Source: Diphasiastrum complanatum (Eukaryota; Streptophyta; Lycopodiopsida; Lycopodiales; Lycopodiaceae). Taken from it: a stretch of DNA of 64,000 bases. The notes beneath the pieces were generated by a model, which did not search any database, was not told the origin of the DNA, and worked only from the letters and a program-made list of their open reading frames with translations. Position numbers and translations under genes: made by a program. Positions 33,246-45,061 of this stretch are shown piece after piece. Every line of letters begins with the position of its first letter. The first letter of the stretch is position 1. The stretch spans positions 43,082,597 through 43,146,596 of the forward strand of contig CM055099.1 of assembly GCA_029204225.1 (NCBI GenBank). Direction: 5' to 3'.

Positions 33246-35889
33246 GAGTGAGAGAGAGTGTAAGAGAGTAGCGAGAGAGAGTGTGTGTTTGTTGGAAATT
33301 CCAAATAGCTTTCGAATCCAAATTTGACATAGCATCCCTATGCCATAGCTCCAAAACTCCTTCTCCAAGCACTTACACACAAAGAAGCAAGAGCAAAAAG
33401 AAATCCAAAAGGAAAGAATGGTCATTAGCCTTGGAGGGGGGCGAGTTTCTCCTCTTATAGGAAGGGGGGGGAGTGGATGAGGTGTTAGTACAAGTGTGAG
33501 AGGTGTATGGGGTAAGTAGAATGAGGGGGTGAGGTGTATTAGTTAAGGGGAGTGAATGGGTGATGTGTATTAGCTTGGGAGAGTTATTATGATGATTTGG
33601 CATATGAAGTGAGAGTGTAAGAGGGCGCCCCATTCTAGGTGTCAAATAATGCATGTGTCAAAGTAGGTGGGAGGTAGGTGGTACAAGGTTTAATCTTGAC
33701 TTTTAATTACGTATAGTTTTTCATGGTTATAACTTGGGAAGAGCCAAGGTATATGTCCATCTTGTTTTGCATAATGTCCATCAATTTCTAGGCCCCTTTT
33801 TTTTCTAGAGGTTGCTCATCCTCAATCATGGTCATTGGCATTTTTTTCTAGAGGTTGCCTTGTCCTCAATCATGGTCATTGGCATTTTTTCTAGAGGTTG
33901 CCATGTCCTCAATCATGGTGAATAGGATCAAAAGAGTGATCACTCCCTCGGCCTATTCATGATCTTTAAAAATATACTACACTGAGCCTTCATTATAGAC
34001 TCTTCTGAGCCTTCATTATAGACTTTGTCAAAAGCCTTCTTGGATAACAATCTTGAGCTTTGAAAGCTTCTTGTTCCGATTCTTGTTCTTCTGGCACTTT
34101 CCTGAGTACCTGCACATACCCTCAAAGAGAGGTTAGTCTTTAAGCCTAGAGGGCTTCTTATTCTTGTTCTGATTCTTCGGGTACATTCGTGAGTACCTGC
34201 ACATCCCTTCAAAGAAAGGTTAGTGTTTATAATACCATCAAACATGGTTTTCTTAGTTCTACAGATATCAATGCTTGTTACTCAATTCATTAAAGTAATA
34301 AATTCATACAATATCCTAAAAGAATATTGATCATTGATAATTCTATATCATCAAAGTCTATCTGGGTTTGAAGCTGGGAAAGTCTTTATTACTTAGGGGC
34401 AATTTGTCTCTACAAACTATAGGTTTCAGGTTTGTGGGTGCCATCAACCATTCCAAGTTAAAAAGTTGGATATAAAGATAATGCATTTGGCGTGTTTTGA
34501 TGTGGTACTTGGGATATGCTGGCACGTAGTACGGAAACTCTACATCGCTTGGGGTACTCATGTGTGCAAGTTCCAGCGCGATGGTAGAATCTATTCACTT
34601 TGAGGTGAGCCCGATGTGCCTCCAGGACCTTTGATCATGGCAGCTTAGTATGTGGGGATTCATTGCAAGTATGTGTTAATATGTTTACTGCTGGTTCCAA
34701 AAGTAACATATGGCAAGAACAAGTTGACTTACTTAAGAACCTAGACTAGCAGGCGGGTCATGGCGTATGTGTGTGGGCTTATCTATGCTTGAACTCCCCA
34801 GGGGCAAAGGACGGTATGAGATGCCCAATGTTCAAGGAGTTTGTCAAGCATTGATATCCTATTTCGCATATTGATGATCTGGTACTGTACGGTGCTACTG
34901 TTTTAGCAAAGTTGTTTGAAAAATGGATATTAATAACTCAGAGTTCGTGAAGTGCATGTGCATAAGACTGCCTTCAGAACTTGTTTCAATCACTGAAACT
35001 TTTTGGTTATGTCTTTGATTGACTAATGTCCCAACAACATGTATGATGTTGATGAACGATGTACTTTGCTGTTTATGGATGACATTTTGGTTTACAGTTG
35101 TGGTGACGTGTTGCACATAACTCGCCTTAGAACGGTTTTGTCAACTTTGAGGGATAACATCTTGTTTGTTAATGATAATAAAAGATAGCGTATTTGGGTG
35201 TTACCGTGTTAGCTGAAGGTATAAAATCGAGAACAAGATGTCGTAAAACGTGGGGATGATTGGCAGCGGAAGCTCGAAGCTTTGAGCGTAGGCGTGTAGG
35301 AACATAAACGCAACAGTTAGCAGCAGAAATATTCAAGTAGAATGATTCATACAGATTACGCAAATGAACAATACAATAGTGAGACAAAGATTGCACACTG
35401 ATTATTATCAACAATGAGTACAATGGCTTGAAATAATAACTTCAGCTTGTTGAGCGTGATAACGCTGGCTACATATAACTCTGATTGATTAAAAGAATAC
35501 GATTAAAACTTACATAGCTTTATTCAGCTTGTATATATATTTACAAGTGTTGAGGCCACTATGTCGTTTTTTTCGCGAAAGTGCAAAAAAGGCAAAGGTG
35601 TCTTAAAAAATGTTAAGGCGTAATAAAATATCAAAGAAAAAATGTGAAGGTCCAAAAACATGTAGTCAGCCTTCAGTTTTCAAGATGCTCATTATTTGAA
35701 CGATTTTTCTTTAAGACTGAGCATAAGAAATCTAACACTCCCCCTTAATGATGATCTTGAAAACCGTTGATCTTCAGATTTAACATATCGTTAAATATGA
35801 GATGTTGCTCATTTGATAGAGCCTTTGTGAAGTAATCTGCTAACATGTAGTTTGTCCTGTAGAAGTCCAATGCTACTTCCTTGCTATTC

Positions 35890-36930
35890 ACTTTCTCTCT
35901 AAGTTAACGATACATGATTTTAATATATTTGCTTCGAGAGTGAAATCGTGGATTGAGAGATAACGCTATTGTGCTTTGATTGTCACAATAGATTGGTGTA
36001 GGAAGTGTTTGTACAAGGTTGATGTCTGCAAGGAGTTGCCTTAGGCAGATCGCCTCTTTGGTTGCATTTGTGGCAACTATGTACTCAGATTCTGTTGATG
36101 ATAATGCAACCAAGGTCTGCTTCCGGTTGTTCCATGAGATTTGGCCTTGGTTGTATAAAAATACAAATCCAGAAGTTGATTTCCTGGCGTCGACATCTCC
36201 TACCCAATCCGTATCTATGTAGGCTTCAAGGATGTTGTCAATGTGGCTACCTTCGTAGCAGAAGAGTTTTCGTTGCTTGGTTAGTGCTTTCCAATGAGTT
36301 AAGTTTGAATTTGATAGAAACTGGCTAAGTGTACTGATTGAATATGCAAGGTCTGGTCGTGGGCAGATTATTGCATACATCAGTAAGTCGATGATTGATT
36401 GAAACGGGTAGCGCTTCATCTCTTCCTTTTCTGCCTCAGTTTGAGGAGACTTTTCCTTTGATAACTTTAGTTCAGGGTCGAGTGGAAAGTGACTTGGTTT
36501 GCAGTTGGCCATTCCATACTTTTCTAGCATGTTGTTGATTGATAAAAATCAGTCTACTTGGTCGATCTCGTTGGATTTGGATTCCAAGACAATAGTGGGC
36601 TGGACCCATGTCAGTCGTTTTGTATTCCTAGGCCAGCATGCATTTTGTATTCTTCATCAGATTCAGATTGTTACTAAATGTAAGTGTATCATATATAGAG
36701 TGATGATAATGAAGTAATCTGATACAGACTTGAAGTAGACATTCGAGTTTGTTGAGTTTGGAATAAACCCATTCTCTATCAGAAATACGTTGATCTTTTG
36801 GAACCAAGCTCTGTGTGATTGTTTCAACTCGTAGAGCGCTTTGTGAATTTTGCAAACAAGGTGTTGTTGCTTGCCGTTGAGTTCGTATCCCTCTGGCTAC
36901 GTCATATAGATGGTGAGTCATGTGTTGACT
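35890..36930 (-). pseudogene. Copia RT end and RNase H (family C)
   Basis: The segment from about 36,920 begins with protease residues joined directly to an RT part (LVCKIHKALYELKQ in a shifted frame). The open RNase H section follows (36,530-35,904), with SIIDLLMYAIICPRPDLAYS, AYIDTDWVGDVDARKSTSG and LSSTESEYIVATNATKE. The YVDD box lies in the deleted or decayed part, so no active RT can be made. Confidence 0.85.
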
Positions 36931-36966
36931 TGCTCCGAAATCTAAATACCAAGAATCGATATCCAG

Positions 36967-37866
36967 TTATTCTCCGACTTTGGTCATGAAAGCTGCTTCA
37001 TCTTCTTCTTTTTCTTGCTGATTTGAGTGACTGGTTGTAGCACTATGTGCTTGTTGTTGGAATAGCTTCTTCTTTTCGTTGTTGTATTTAAAAGTTCGAC
37101 AGTCCTTGATTTCGTGGCCAGTCCTCTTACAGTATCTGCAGAAAAGTTTATGCACTGGTTGGAATGATGAAGAGCTTGAATTTGATCTTGAACTGGAATT
37201 TGGTCTAGACTGCATGTTGCTCTTCTTGTCAGTATAGTTTGACTTTGTAGATCTCTTGGATCTAAACTTCTGATTTTTTGAATATAGAGCTTGAGGATCC
37301 GATCTTGAGCCTGAGGAGGATACTGATCTTCTAATCTCCTCTTGTAGGAGCAGCGAAATTACTCTTGATAGAGTGAGGTGCTCCTGGGTAGAAATTTCTA
37401 TTAGCCAATTTTTGTAGGCTTCAGGTAGACTCAATAATAGAGTCATGAGTGCATCGGAATCTTCTATGACTGAGCCAGTTGCAGTCATCTACTCCGTAAA
37501 ATTTTTGAATCTATTGAGATGACTCAAAACACTATCTGCATTAGACATTCTAAGATGAAGCTTGGAAGTAACGTCTCTGATGTCGTAGAGAGTTGCTAGG
37601 ATGTCCCATGCATCCTTAGCAGTCTGAGCAACACGTATGTGGCTGATCTAAGTACCCTTGATGTTGAGGGTGATTATGGAAAATGCTTTGTCATATTTTA
37701 GTCTCCACTTGGTGATGATGGCTGCATCACCTTCTGGTTTGAGCTCTGTGCCATCAACGATGTCCCGCAGTTCTTTGGCTAGTATAAACTTCATCTTGAA
37801 TTTCTAGAGATGGTAGTTATCTCCATCGAGTTTGTCAATGAGAGATGAACTAGATGATGGATCCAT
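36967..37866 (-). pseudogene. Copia gag (family C), with in-frame stops
   Basis: ATG at 37,866 opens MDPSSSSSLIDKLDGDNYHL. Then come DAWDILATLYDIRDVTSK, LLSLPEAYKNWLIEIS and a Gln/Ser-rich stretch. The zinc knuckle CRYCKRTGHEIKDC (CX2CX4HX4C intact) lies near 37,095-37,140. Three in-frame stops break the N-terminal third. It runs into a protease start (WYLDFGASQHMT) just beyond the stop near 36,967, and is then fused to RT sequence by the internal deletion. Confidence 0.85.
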
Positions 37867-39245
37867 TCTGGTTGAACGAGATCGTTGGTAGAAACAACAA
37901 TTGTCGGAATATTGTTGGCTGCACATTTGCTAGAAAGACGTCTTGATAGAAACAAGACTGATAATCCGCAATAGAAATGCAGATTATTGAAATGTCTGCT
38001 CTGATATCATGTCGTAAAATGTGGGGATGACCGGCATCGGAAGCTCGAGGCTTTGAGCATAGGCGTCTAGGAATGGAAACGCAACAGTTAGTAGCAGAAA
38101 TATTCAAGTAGAATGATTCATACAAATTATGCAAATGACAATATAGTAGTAAGACAAAAATTGCACTATGATTATTATCAACAGTGAGTACAATGGCTTG
38201 AAGTAATAACTTCAGCTTGCTGAGCGTGATAACGCTGGCTACAGATAACTTTGATTGATTAAAAGAACACGATTAACACTTACATAGCTTGATTAAGCTT
38301 GTATATATATTTACAAGTGTTGAGAAACAAATATTCTACATGCCTTAAATGCCATTTACGCCAGTCTTTGTATATGTACAAAGTGGTTAACTGCCCTTGG
38401 GATATTTAGCGGTCCAGCTGGTTTTCGGGTTAATGCTAAGTTGGCAACGTTGGTCTGCCATTGTGGAAAAAATTTGAAAAACCCGAAGGTGCCCTTAGAT
38501 TGAGGCCGAAAAACCCGAAGGTGCCTTTAGACTGAGGCATGTAAATCCTGAAGGTGCCCTTAGAGCGAAGGCAAAAAAGACGAAAAAGCTGAAGGTAGGG
38601 AAAAAGTGAAAAAGTCGAAGGTAGGAAAAAGCGAAAAAGCCGAAGGTAGGCCATAAATGGATTCTAAGGCATTCTGGCCACTATGTTGCTTTTTTTGCGA
38701 AAGTGCGAAAAAAGGCCAAAAAGATGAAGGTGCCTTAAAAAACGTCAAGGCATAAGAAAATCTCAAAGGAAAAATGTGAAGGTCCAAAAACATGTAGTCG
38801 GCCTTCGGTTTTCAAGATGCTCATTATTTGAACAATTTTTCTTGAAGGCCGAACATAAGAAATCTAACACAAGAAAGTCGTTATTCTCCTTCCGTGGCCT
38901 ATACCTACAGACTTGACGGTATTGAGAGGCTCTCTTGGACTGTTTGGGTTTTATTGCAAGGTGTGAAGGGTTGTTCACACATGGCTGCACCTTTGATCGA
39001 TATGCTATAGAATAATAAGTGGACGGAAGTTCAGCAATGAAATTTCAATGTTTTGAAATAAGTTGTGGCCGACTTTGTCACATTAAATATAGTAGACCCT
39101 CATAAACCATTTGTCATAATAACAAATGCGAGTGATGTCGTCAGTTATAATGACTGTCAACGAGCGTGAAACAATACAGTTACTAAAAAGTACATAAGTG
39201 AACTGTAACGTAGTGTGCATCAGACAGGGCAGAGCAAGTTGACAG

Positions 39246-39300
39246 GATGTGCAAATACCCATATCAGTCAATTATCAACTGATATGGGTATTTGCACATC
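39246..39300. repeat. Perfect 23-base inverted repeat at a transposon junction
   Basis: GATGTGCAAATACCCATATC... at 39,246-39,268 is repeated exactly as its complement at 39,278-39,300, around a 9-base loop (CAATTATCA). It sits where the gypsy relic ends on the left and the minus-strand copia relic is truncated on the right. This fits a snap-back repair junction. Confidence 0.95.
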
Positions 39301-42294
39301 TCTTTCTTTTCTACATCAGTTGTTAGGCACATATCCTTCGACAGTTTGAGTCATGGGTCCATAGGCGAGTCTATTGACTTGTAATTTTTCATGCCATACC
39401 TGTAGAGTACACTAGTTAGATACCTTTCTTGGCTTATCGTGATACTTTTGTTCGTTCTATCTCTAGTTATCATCTCAATTCCCAAAAGGTAGTGCACAAG
39501 ACGTGAATCGATCATTTCGAATTTCTTCGACAAAAGTGACTTTGTCTCACGAAGCAAGTGATTTGAATTGTTGATGATCAGAGAGTCATCAAATATAGAG
39601 CTATTATGACATAGCTTGAGCCTCTGTGTTTGAGATAAACATTAGAATCAACAGAGTTAGGAATGAAGTCGTGCTGCAACAAGAATCAATTGATTCTATC
39701 GAACCAGGCCCTTGGAGCTTGCTTTAGCCTATACAGAGCTCTTTCCAGCTTACACACCTTATGTTCTTGGCCTTGAAGAACGTACCCTCAGGTTGATAGA
39801 TGTAGATGTCTTCTTGTATGTATCCATTCAGAAAAATAGTTTGAACATCCATCTGGTGAACTTTCAGATCTTCGGCAACTGAAGATCGAATTGATTGAAG
39901 TTTTACGACTGGACTGTAAGTCTCAGTGTAGTCAATTCCATAGGTTTGTTCATAACCTTTGATGACTAGTCGAGCTTTCCGTTGGGCTATCGAACCATCT
40001 GGATTAAGCTTCAACTTGAAGATCCACTTAGTGTTGATTATTTTTGCATCAGGAGGAGCTTCGACAAGACACCAGGTCTTGTTCTTTATCAATGAATTGT
40101 ATTCAGCATGCATGGCAGAATGCCAGTTGTCTGCATTTGAACTCGACAATGCTTATGCTATTGAGGCAGGTTCATCGTTGTTGATGAATGCACGAGGGGT
40201 AAAATGATCAGGCTCTTGTCGATGTCGAGTAAATCTTCGGACAATAGTTGGTTGCCGAGATGATGATTCTCCTTGCTATGCGACATGGGTATCTTCGATG
40301 TTTGTTGGGACAATCGCAAGTCGAGGCCTGTCGATGGTGATGGGAGTCGTTGGAACGAACTCTTGCATTGGCTGCTTCTGCTTGAAGTCGAAGAATCTGT
40401 CTTTGAGGAAGATGACATGTCGACTAACTAAGATACGACTTGACTCGACATCATAGATTCGATAGGCTTTGTGTGATGTCGAGTATCCAGTAAAGATACT
40501 CTTGCAGCTGACAAGGTCAAGCTTCTTTCTCAGATTAGAGGGAATATGTACATAGCAAAGATAGCCAAACACTCGAAGGTGTCTTAGAATCACTTTTGTA
40601 GCGATAGAAGACTTCGAAGGGAGTCTTTAAGTCGAACATATCGATCGTGCTGCATTGAGTAATGTTCGGTTCTTCCTTTCGGCTACTCCATTCTGCTGTG
40701 GTGTGTAGCTAGTGGTGACCTAATGATGAATGCCGAGCGATGTCAGATAGTCGAACATTTCGTCTAATAGAAGCTCTCCACCATTGTCTGTACGCAGTGT
40801 CTTGAGTCGTTGACCAGTCAGTGTCTCAACAAATTGTTTAAAATATTTGAAACAGCTGAATGCCTCAGACTTGTTCTTAATGAACATAATGCTGGTAAAT
40901 CTCGAATAATCATCAATAAAAGTGATAAAATATATTGCCGAACCAAGAGATGGAATGCTCATAGGGCCACACAGATCACTATGTATCAATTCTAGAATGG
41001 ACTTAGCTCTAGTGGCTTGTCCATTTGGGAATCTTGATCTAGGCAGTTTGCCTAGGAGGCACATCTCATAGACATGTCGAATGTCAGTGGAGACAATATT
41101 AATGTTTAAATCTTTGACCATACTATTGTGATGCATGTACAATGTTTAAGTGTCCTAATCTTTGATGCCATAATTGGGCATTCGAAGTGCTCACATTAGT
41201 AAAAAGTGCATATTCGTGACCCATAATGTACAAATTACCTTCTTTGTTTGCAGAGAGGACTTCTTTACAATTCTTATCCGAAATGGTACATTGCTTCGAA
41301 TTGAACAAGGCTATGCAGCCCTGATCAATGAGCTTGTTGACTAATAATAAAATTTTGGTTAGTTTGGGTACGTAAAATACATCCTTGAGCAAGCTCAATT
41401 TACCATCTGGAAGATAATTGCCTTCAATATGTAGTGCACTTGAGTTACTGAAGTAGACATACTTCGAATCTGCTGATGTGAGGTCTTCGAATAGGGACTT
41501 ACATGAAGTCATATACTGATAAGCACCAGAATTGAGATACCAATCCATTGCATCTCTAATGGGTTCATCTTGTACATTAGTAGAGTTGGGTCTTTTTGAG
41601 AGATTCTGGCAGAATCATATCCTCCATCCTGCTGCATCTTTTTCTTGGCTTCATTGTGTCTGAGAACTCGACAATCCTTGATGTCGTGATTGGTTCTCTT
41701 GCGGTACTTGTAGAAGAGTCTGGTCTTAGGATTTTGATGTTGTCGATTGTGCTGTTGTGGTTGTTGGTCTGAATTAGTCTGCTCAACTTTTGTCTTCTTG
41801 TCCTTCAAAGATTTCTTCTTCTAGAGTTGTTGCTTATTCGAGTAAAGAGCGATTGTCTTTGAATTCGACGTAGATAAGCTTTTCCTTCTTACTTCTTCCT
41901 GCAACAAGGTTGTTGTCACCTTTTGAAGAGACAAATCAGGAGCATTGCTAAGTGGCAATACTACATTGTCGTAAGAGAGAGGAAGACTGGATAGAAGAGA
42001 CATGTTAGCATCTTTGTCCGATACTGGCGGACCTATTGCAGCTAACTGATTGAGTAGCTGTTTGAATTTGTTTAGATGATCAATGACAGAGGTCCCTTCA
42101 CTCATCTTGAGCGACAATAACTTCTTTCTCAATAACTTCTTTCGTATAGAACAGTAAGAATGTCCCATGCCTCTTTGGAACTGGAACAATTAGCTACATG
42201 AGCTATTTGTGAATCTTTAAGATTCAAATATACAATGACAAGAGCTTTGCCATCTTTAGCTTCCCAAGTGGTCAGCATGTCAAGTTTAGATGGC
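39276..42294 (-). mobile_element. Truncated Ty1/copia element (family D), gag to RT
   Basis: On the minus strand gag starts at the right edge (SSKEAWDILTVLYE, SLKMSEGTSVIDHLNKFKQL). A decayed zinc knuckle lies near 41,690. The protease is near 41,500-41,540 (WYLNSGAYQYMTS; the Asp of DSGA is replaced by Asn). GAG-pre-integrase follows (LWHQRLGHLNI, VYEMCLLGKLPRSRF). The integrase core has HSDLCGPM, FITFIDDYSRF and TLRTDNGGE (41,030-40,740), and its C-terminal part lies near 40,590-40,420. RT has KWIFKLKLNPDGSIA, TETYSP and MDVQTIFLNGYIQEDIY, then after a gap KKFEMIDSRLVHYLLGIEM (39,520). It is cut at both ends: gag abuts the inverted-duplication arm at 42,295, and RT ends at the palindrome. 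No LTR remains. Confidence 0.88.
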
Positions 42295-42295
42295 T

Positions 42296-42920
42296 CTAAT
42301 TGGGTTTTTGATGTACGCCATGGTAATCACTAGACCGTATATTGCCATTGCCATCACAAAGTTAAGTCATTTTCTTGCAGATCTTGGGGAGGAACATTGG
42401 AAAGCAGGGAAAAGGGTAATAAGATACTTAAAAGGAAGCCAAGAATTGGGCTTGGTGTTCAAAAGGATGATCGGACCAATGACAGGATATGCGGATTTTG
42501 ATTGGGTTGGGGATCAGGATGATAGAAGGTGTACGAGTGGATAGATTTTCATGATGGGATTGCATAAGCTGGAGCAACAAAAAGCAAGCATTAACGACGC
42601 TATTATCAACTGAGGCAGAATACATGGGAGTATGTCATGCGACCAAGGAGTACGTTTGGTTGAAGAGTCTCATGAACGAGTTGGGGATTGAAGACAAAGT
42701 AATGAAGCTGCTCAACGACAACCAGGGTTGTCTGTTTCTCAGCAAAAATGCTGGTTTCCATAAGAGGAGCAAACACAATTTCATACAGTACCACTTTGTG
42801 CGTGATATGGTACAAGAAGGGACACTTGTTCTTGAGTATTGTCAAACAAATCCTTTGCTGGGTGACATTATGACTAAGCTAGTTAAACAACGATGGGAAT
42901 GGGTAGATGCTCCATTATGA
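42296..42920 (+). pseudogene. Copia family A RNase H fragment, right-arm copy
   Basis: The plus strand gives LIGFLMYAMVITRPYIAIAI, LGEEHWKAGKRVIRYLKGS, GYADFDWVGDQDDRRCTSG and then, past a stop, TEAEYMGVCHATKEYVWLK and GDIMTKLVKQRWEW. This is the C-terminal end of a copia polyprotein and the inverted equivalent of 16,500-17,179. It is followed by the purine-rich AAAGGGGGC tract at 42,949-42,957. Confidence 0.88.
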
Positions 42921-43739
42921 AATGAGAGAGGGAATGTGATCTTTTGTAAAGGGGGCATTTAATAAGCCATTTGTCATGAGAAGTAATAGTTAAGTTTAAC
43001 GGTTATCAAGGAGTGGGTTAGATGTTAAGGGGTGGGTTGGATGTGCGTGCCTAATTTTTGGGTTCTTGGCATATACACACGGTGATGTGTGAATGGGACA
43101 TCTTTTTGGCATGTATTGTGAGCGTGTATTTAACGTTAAAAATGTCGTGTGACACACATCCTTTTGTCTATCATTAATGTGTTTGTGTTCTTTATGATGC
43201 TTGCATTGATGTTTTGCTTATAATTATCATTGATTAGCTCTAGAATAATTTTCACTCGGGATCCAAAAATCATCAAGCTCACCACTAAACGTCGCCTATC
43301 TTATACCTTTCACTTACATGCTAGCACGGGCCACATCGGTGGATGACTGATGGGGAGGTGCTACACGGTGCACCAAGTGCCTCTCGGCCGTAGGGACTGC
43401 TCCTCCTATGGTACTTTGCTCCTCCTATGGGTAATTCGAAATGTATAGGATTACTTCAAAATGTGTGTGAGAGAGAGAGAGAGAGAGTTGCTTTTGGGGC
43501 CAACCATGAATGGGTGCTTTTTTGGGAATTCTGGCGCAATGAATAGACTGTTGAATGTTCTCATTAATGACCAATTTCGCGCGCTATTTTCCTACTCCTC
43601 TCCTCGTTGCTCGTCTTTCTCTCCTCGTCCACCATCGCGATCTTCCGCCATTGTAGGTGCGTTATCTCTCTCCGTTTTATTGTGGTAATTGTTCAAATTG
43701 CAGCTTGCAAATCAATTGCTATGCTAGTTTTTGTAAAGC

Positions 43740-44390
43740 AGCTTGTCAGCTGGCGATGATCAGTTTGCGTGAAATCAAGAGCCTCTCATGGTCACTGAAA
43801 CTTTTGAACATTTTGCCTTCGAGGGCAACACCATCGATACCGGGTCTAAGAATCACGCACTCCTGTGCAATTGCTTTGGCAGTTAGCACATTATCACCAG
43901 TTACCATCGCACCTTAATACCAGCAACCTGGCATGTTGCAATAGCTTCACGAACTCCAGCGAGGTTTGTCTCGGCATATTCCAGGTCGCTCCTTCTTCCT
44001 CACTTCCAGGCCCTTCCGCAGGATCTATTTTTCGGTAGGCTAGGGTCTCACACCTTGAGCTCGAAACTGCCATTCCTGCTATAACATTCTTGAGTTGTTG
44101 GGATTTTTTTTTCCAACCAATGGACGCTCTATCCCATCCACATCAACCCGCCTGTCGCACATTTCCAAGATAATTTCCGCAGCTCCTTTCCAGTGAACGT
44201 AAACCTCTCCATTTCTAGCTTGATTGCAACCCCAGCTCTCTTCTTCACCGAATTGAACGATGCCTGGTAATCCATTCCAATCTTTAGGCCCTGTTTTTTT
44301 CTGTCGGACTTCCAGAGACTTCTCAAGCTTTTGACTGATAGAAAGCATCAATGTGGCTTCTTAGCACTGGAACTCATTTTTTTCTAAGCT
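43740..44390 (-). pseudogene. P2B (ACA-like) Ca2+-ATPase fragment, right copy
   Basis: Inverted copy of the left-arm fragment with the same frame breaks. FNSVKKRAGVAIKLE and EVYVHWKGAAEIILEMCD lie at about 44,260-44,140. [15 protein letters not shown] is near 43,860-43,900, and [13 protein letters not shown] near 43,760-43,800. The residue after KKRA is Gly here and Glu on the left; Gly is the usual residue in the family, so the right copy is closer to the ancestor at that site. It is non-functional for the same reasons as the left copy. Confidence 0.8.
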
Positions 44391-44838
44391 TTATTATAGT
44401 TATCTTCAACGTATTTTGCAGCGGAGGCCTGTGGATCTGCAAATGCTAGTACTTGAATGCTGCAGCAGGACGACAAGTACATTATTGGGTGAGCAATTAA
44501 TGTGGTAGCTTCAAAGATCACCCAGCTGAAAAGTAGGAAGGGCTACGTGATCAAAAAGCCACAAAAGCCTTAACATTACACATGTTCTTCTGCAGTTTAT
44601 GATCCTAAGCACGTGAGGTTGGAAAAAAGAAAAAGGTGCTGGCAAGACGCATCTTTTAAGTCGCCATAATCAGAGGTATGATAGTTCTGAGACAGAATTT
44701 TGACTGGGTTTTTCTTTGTATTTTTGGAAAGCTTTTCGTGCTATCTTATTGTTCTGAAATAAGGCTGAGCAAGAATTGAAAAAATGTTGAAGTTTTCTCA
44801 GTCCTTGCACTCACTATTCTGCCTTCCCTCAGCACACA

Positions 44839-45061
44839 GATCAACCATTTGAGCAAGAAGATTTCAGCTATCCTTGATGGTGAGGTTTATTTGGCCTTCC
44901 TGACTGCATTCCAGCTAGCTCCTTTTAGGTCTTATCCATTATTATCTAACCAATCTACGGATAAAGAGACATCGAGAGTAAGAGATGTGTCGGATAACAT
45001 GGATTTAGAGTACCTTGTATATATCTCCTTAGCTTCCTTCAGCACCAATGCAAACTGTTAG
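44839..45061 (+). CDS. Unrecognised exon-like frame conserved in both arms (right copy)
   Basis: The inverted twin of the frame at 14,335-14,560. It starts after an acceptor-like CAGCACACAG, reads INHLSKKISAILDGEVY and ends NMDLEYLVYISLASFSTNANC before a stop. Two residues differ from the twin. The exon-like YDPKHVRLEKRKK block lies upstream at about 44,597-44,638 between CTGCAG and GTGCTG. I do not recognise the family. Expression data would decide whether it is a gene. Confidence 0.4.

Larger units (their letters stand above)
32235..34340. repeat. Repeat-rich non-coding block inside the gypsy element
   Basis: It separates the gypsy protease and RT parts, so it is probably an insertion (a large solo LTR or non-autonomous element), though no clean borders were found. 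In order it contains a C-run at 32,432-32,445; a minisatellite at 32,630-33,110; a GA tract at 33,170-33,242; three copies of a roughly 43-base unit at 33,790-33,925; two copies of a 22-base unit near 33,980-34,025; and two copies of a roughly 100-base unit at 34,060-34,225. Confidence 0.6.
35239..38869 (-). mobile_element. Internally deleted Ty1/copia element with both LTRs and a 5-bp target duplication
   Basis: The minus-strand element is flanked by CAAGA on both sides (35,234-35,238 and 38,870-38,874). The 3' LTR (35,239-35,737, 499 bases) and 5' LTR (38,010-38,869, 860 bases) share both ends (TG...CA). The 5' LTR holds about 360 extra bases. A primer-binding site (complement of the TGATATCA region, near 37,997-38,009) and a purine-rich AAGGGGGAG tract (complement of about 35,738-35,746) lie at the expected places. 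Inside are gag, the first residues of the protease, and the RT/RNase H end. The integrase and most of the RT are deleted. It sits inside the gypsy element. Confidence 0.93.
30903..39165 (+). mobile_element. Decayed Ty3/gypsy element, interrupted twice
   Basis: After the primer-binding site a gag-like block is readable at about 31,385-31,560 (VEGLHGSLKTFRCKEANS, then EGAVQIALKHDNKVQ). A protease-like stretch lies near 32,045-32,150 (LCGMNVCVLLDTRSSHNV; the catalytic Asp-Ser-Gly is lost). The element is broken at about 32.2 kb by a 2.1-kb non-coding block and resumes at about 34.35 kb. Then follow FDVVLGICW...KFQRDGRI and an RT relic whose catalytic box reads FMDDILVYS (about 35,060-35,100). 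A copia insertion splits it at 35,238. The RT/RNase H part continues after the insertion (38,875-39,150: GVKGCSHMAAPLIDML, then DPHKPFVIITNASD). All frames are broken. Confidence 0.75.
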
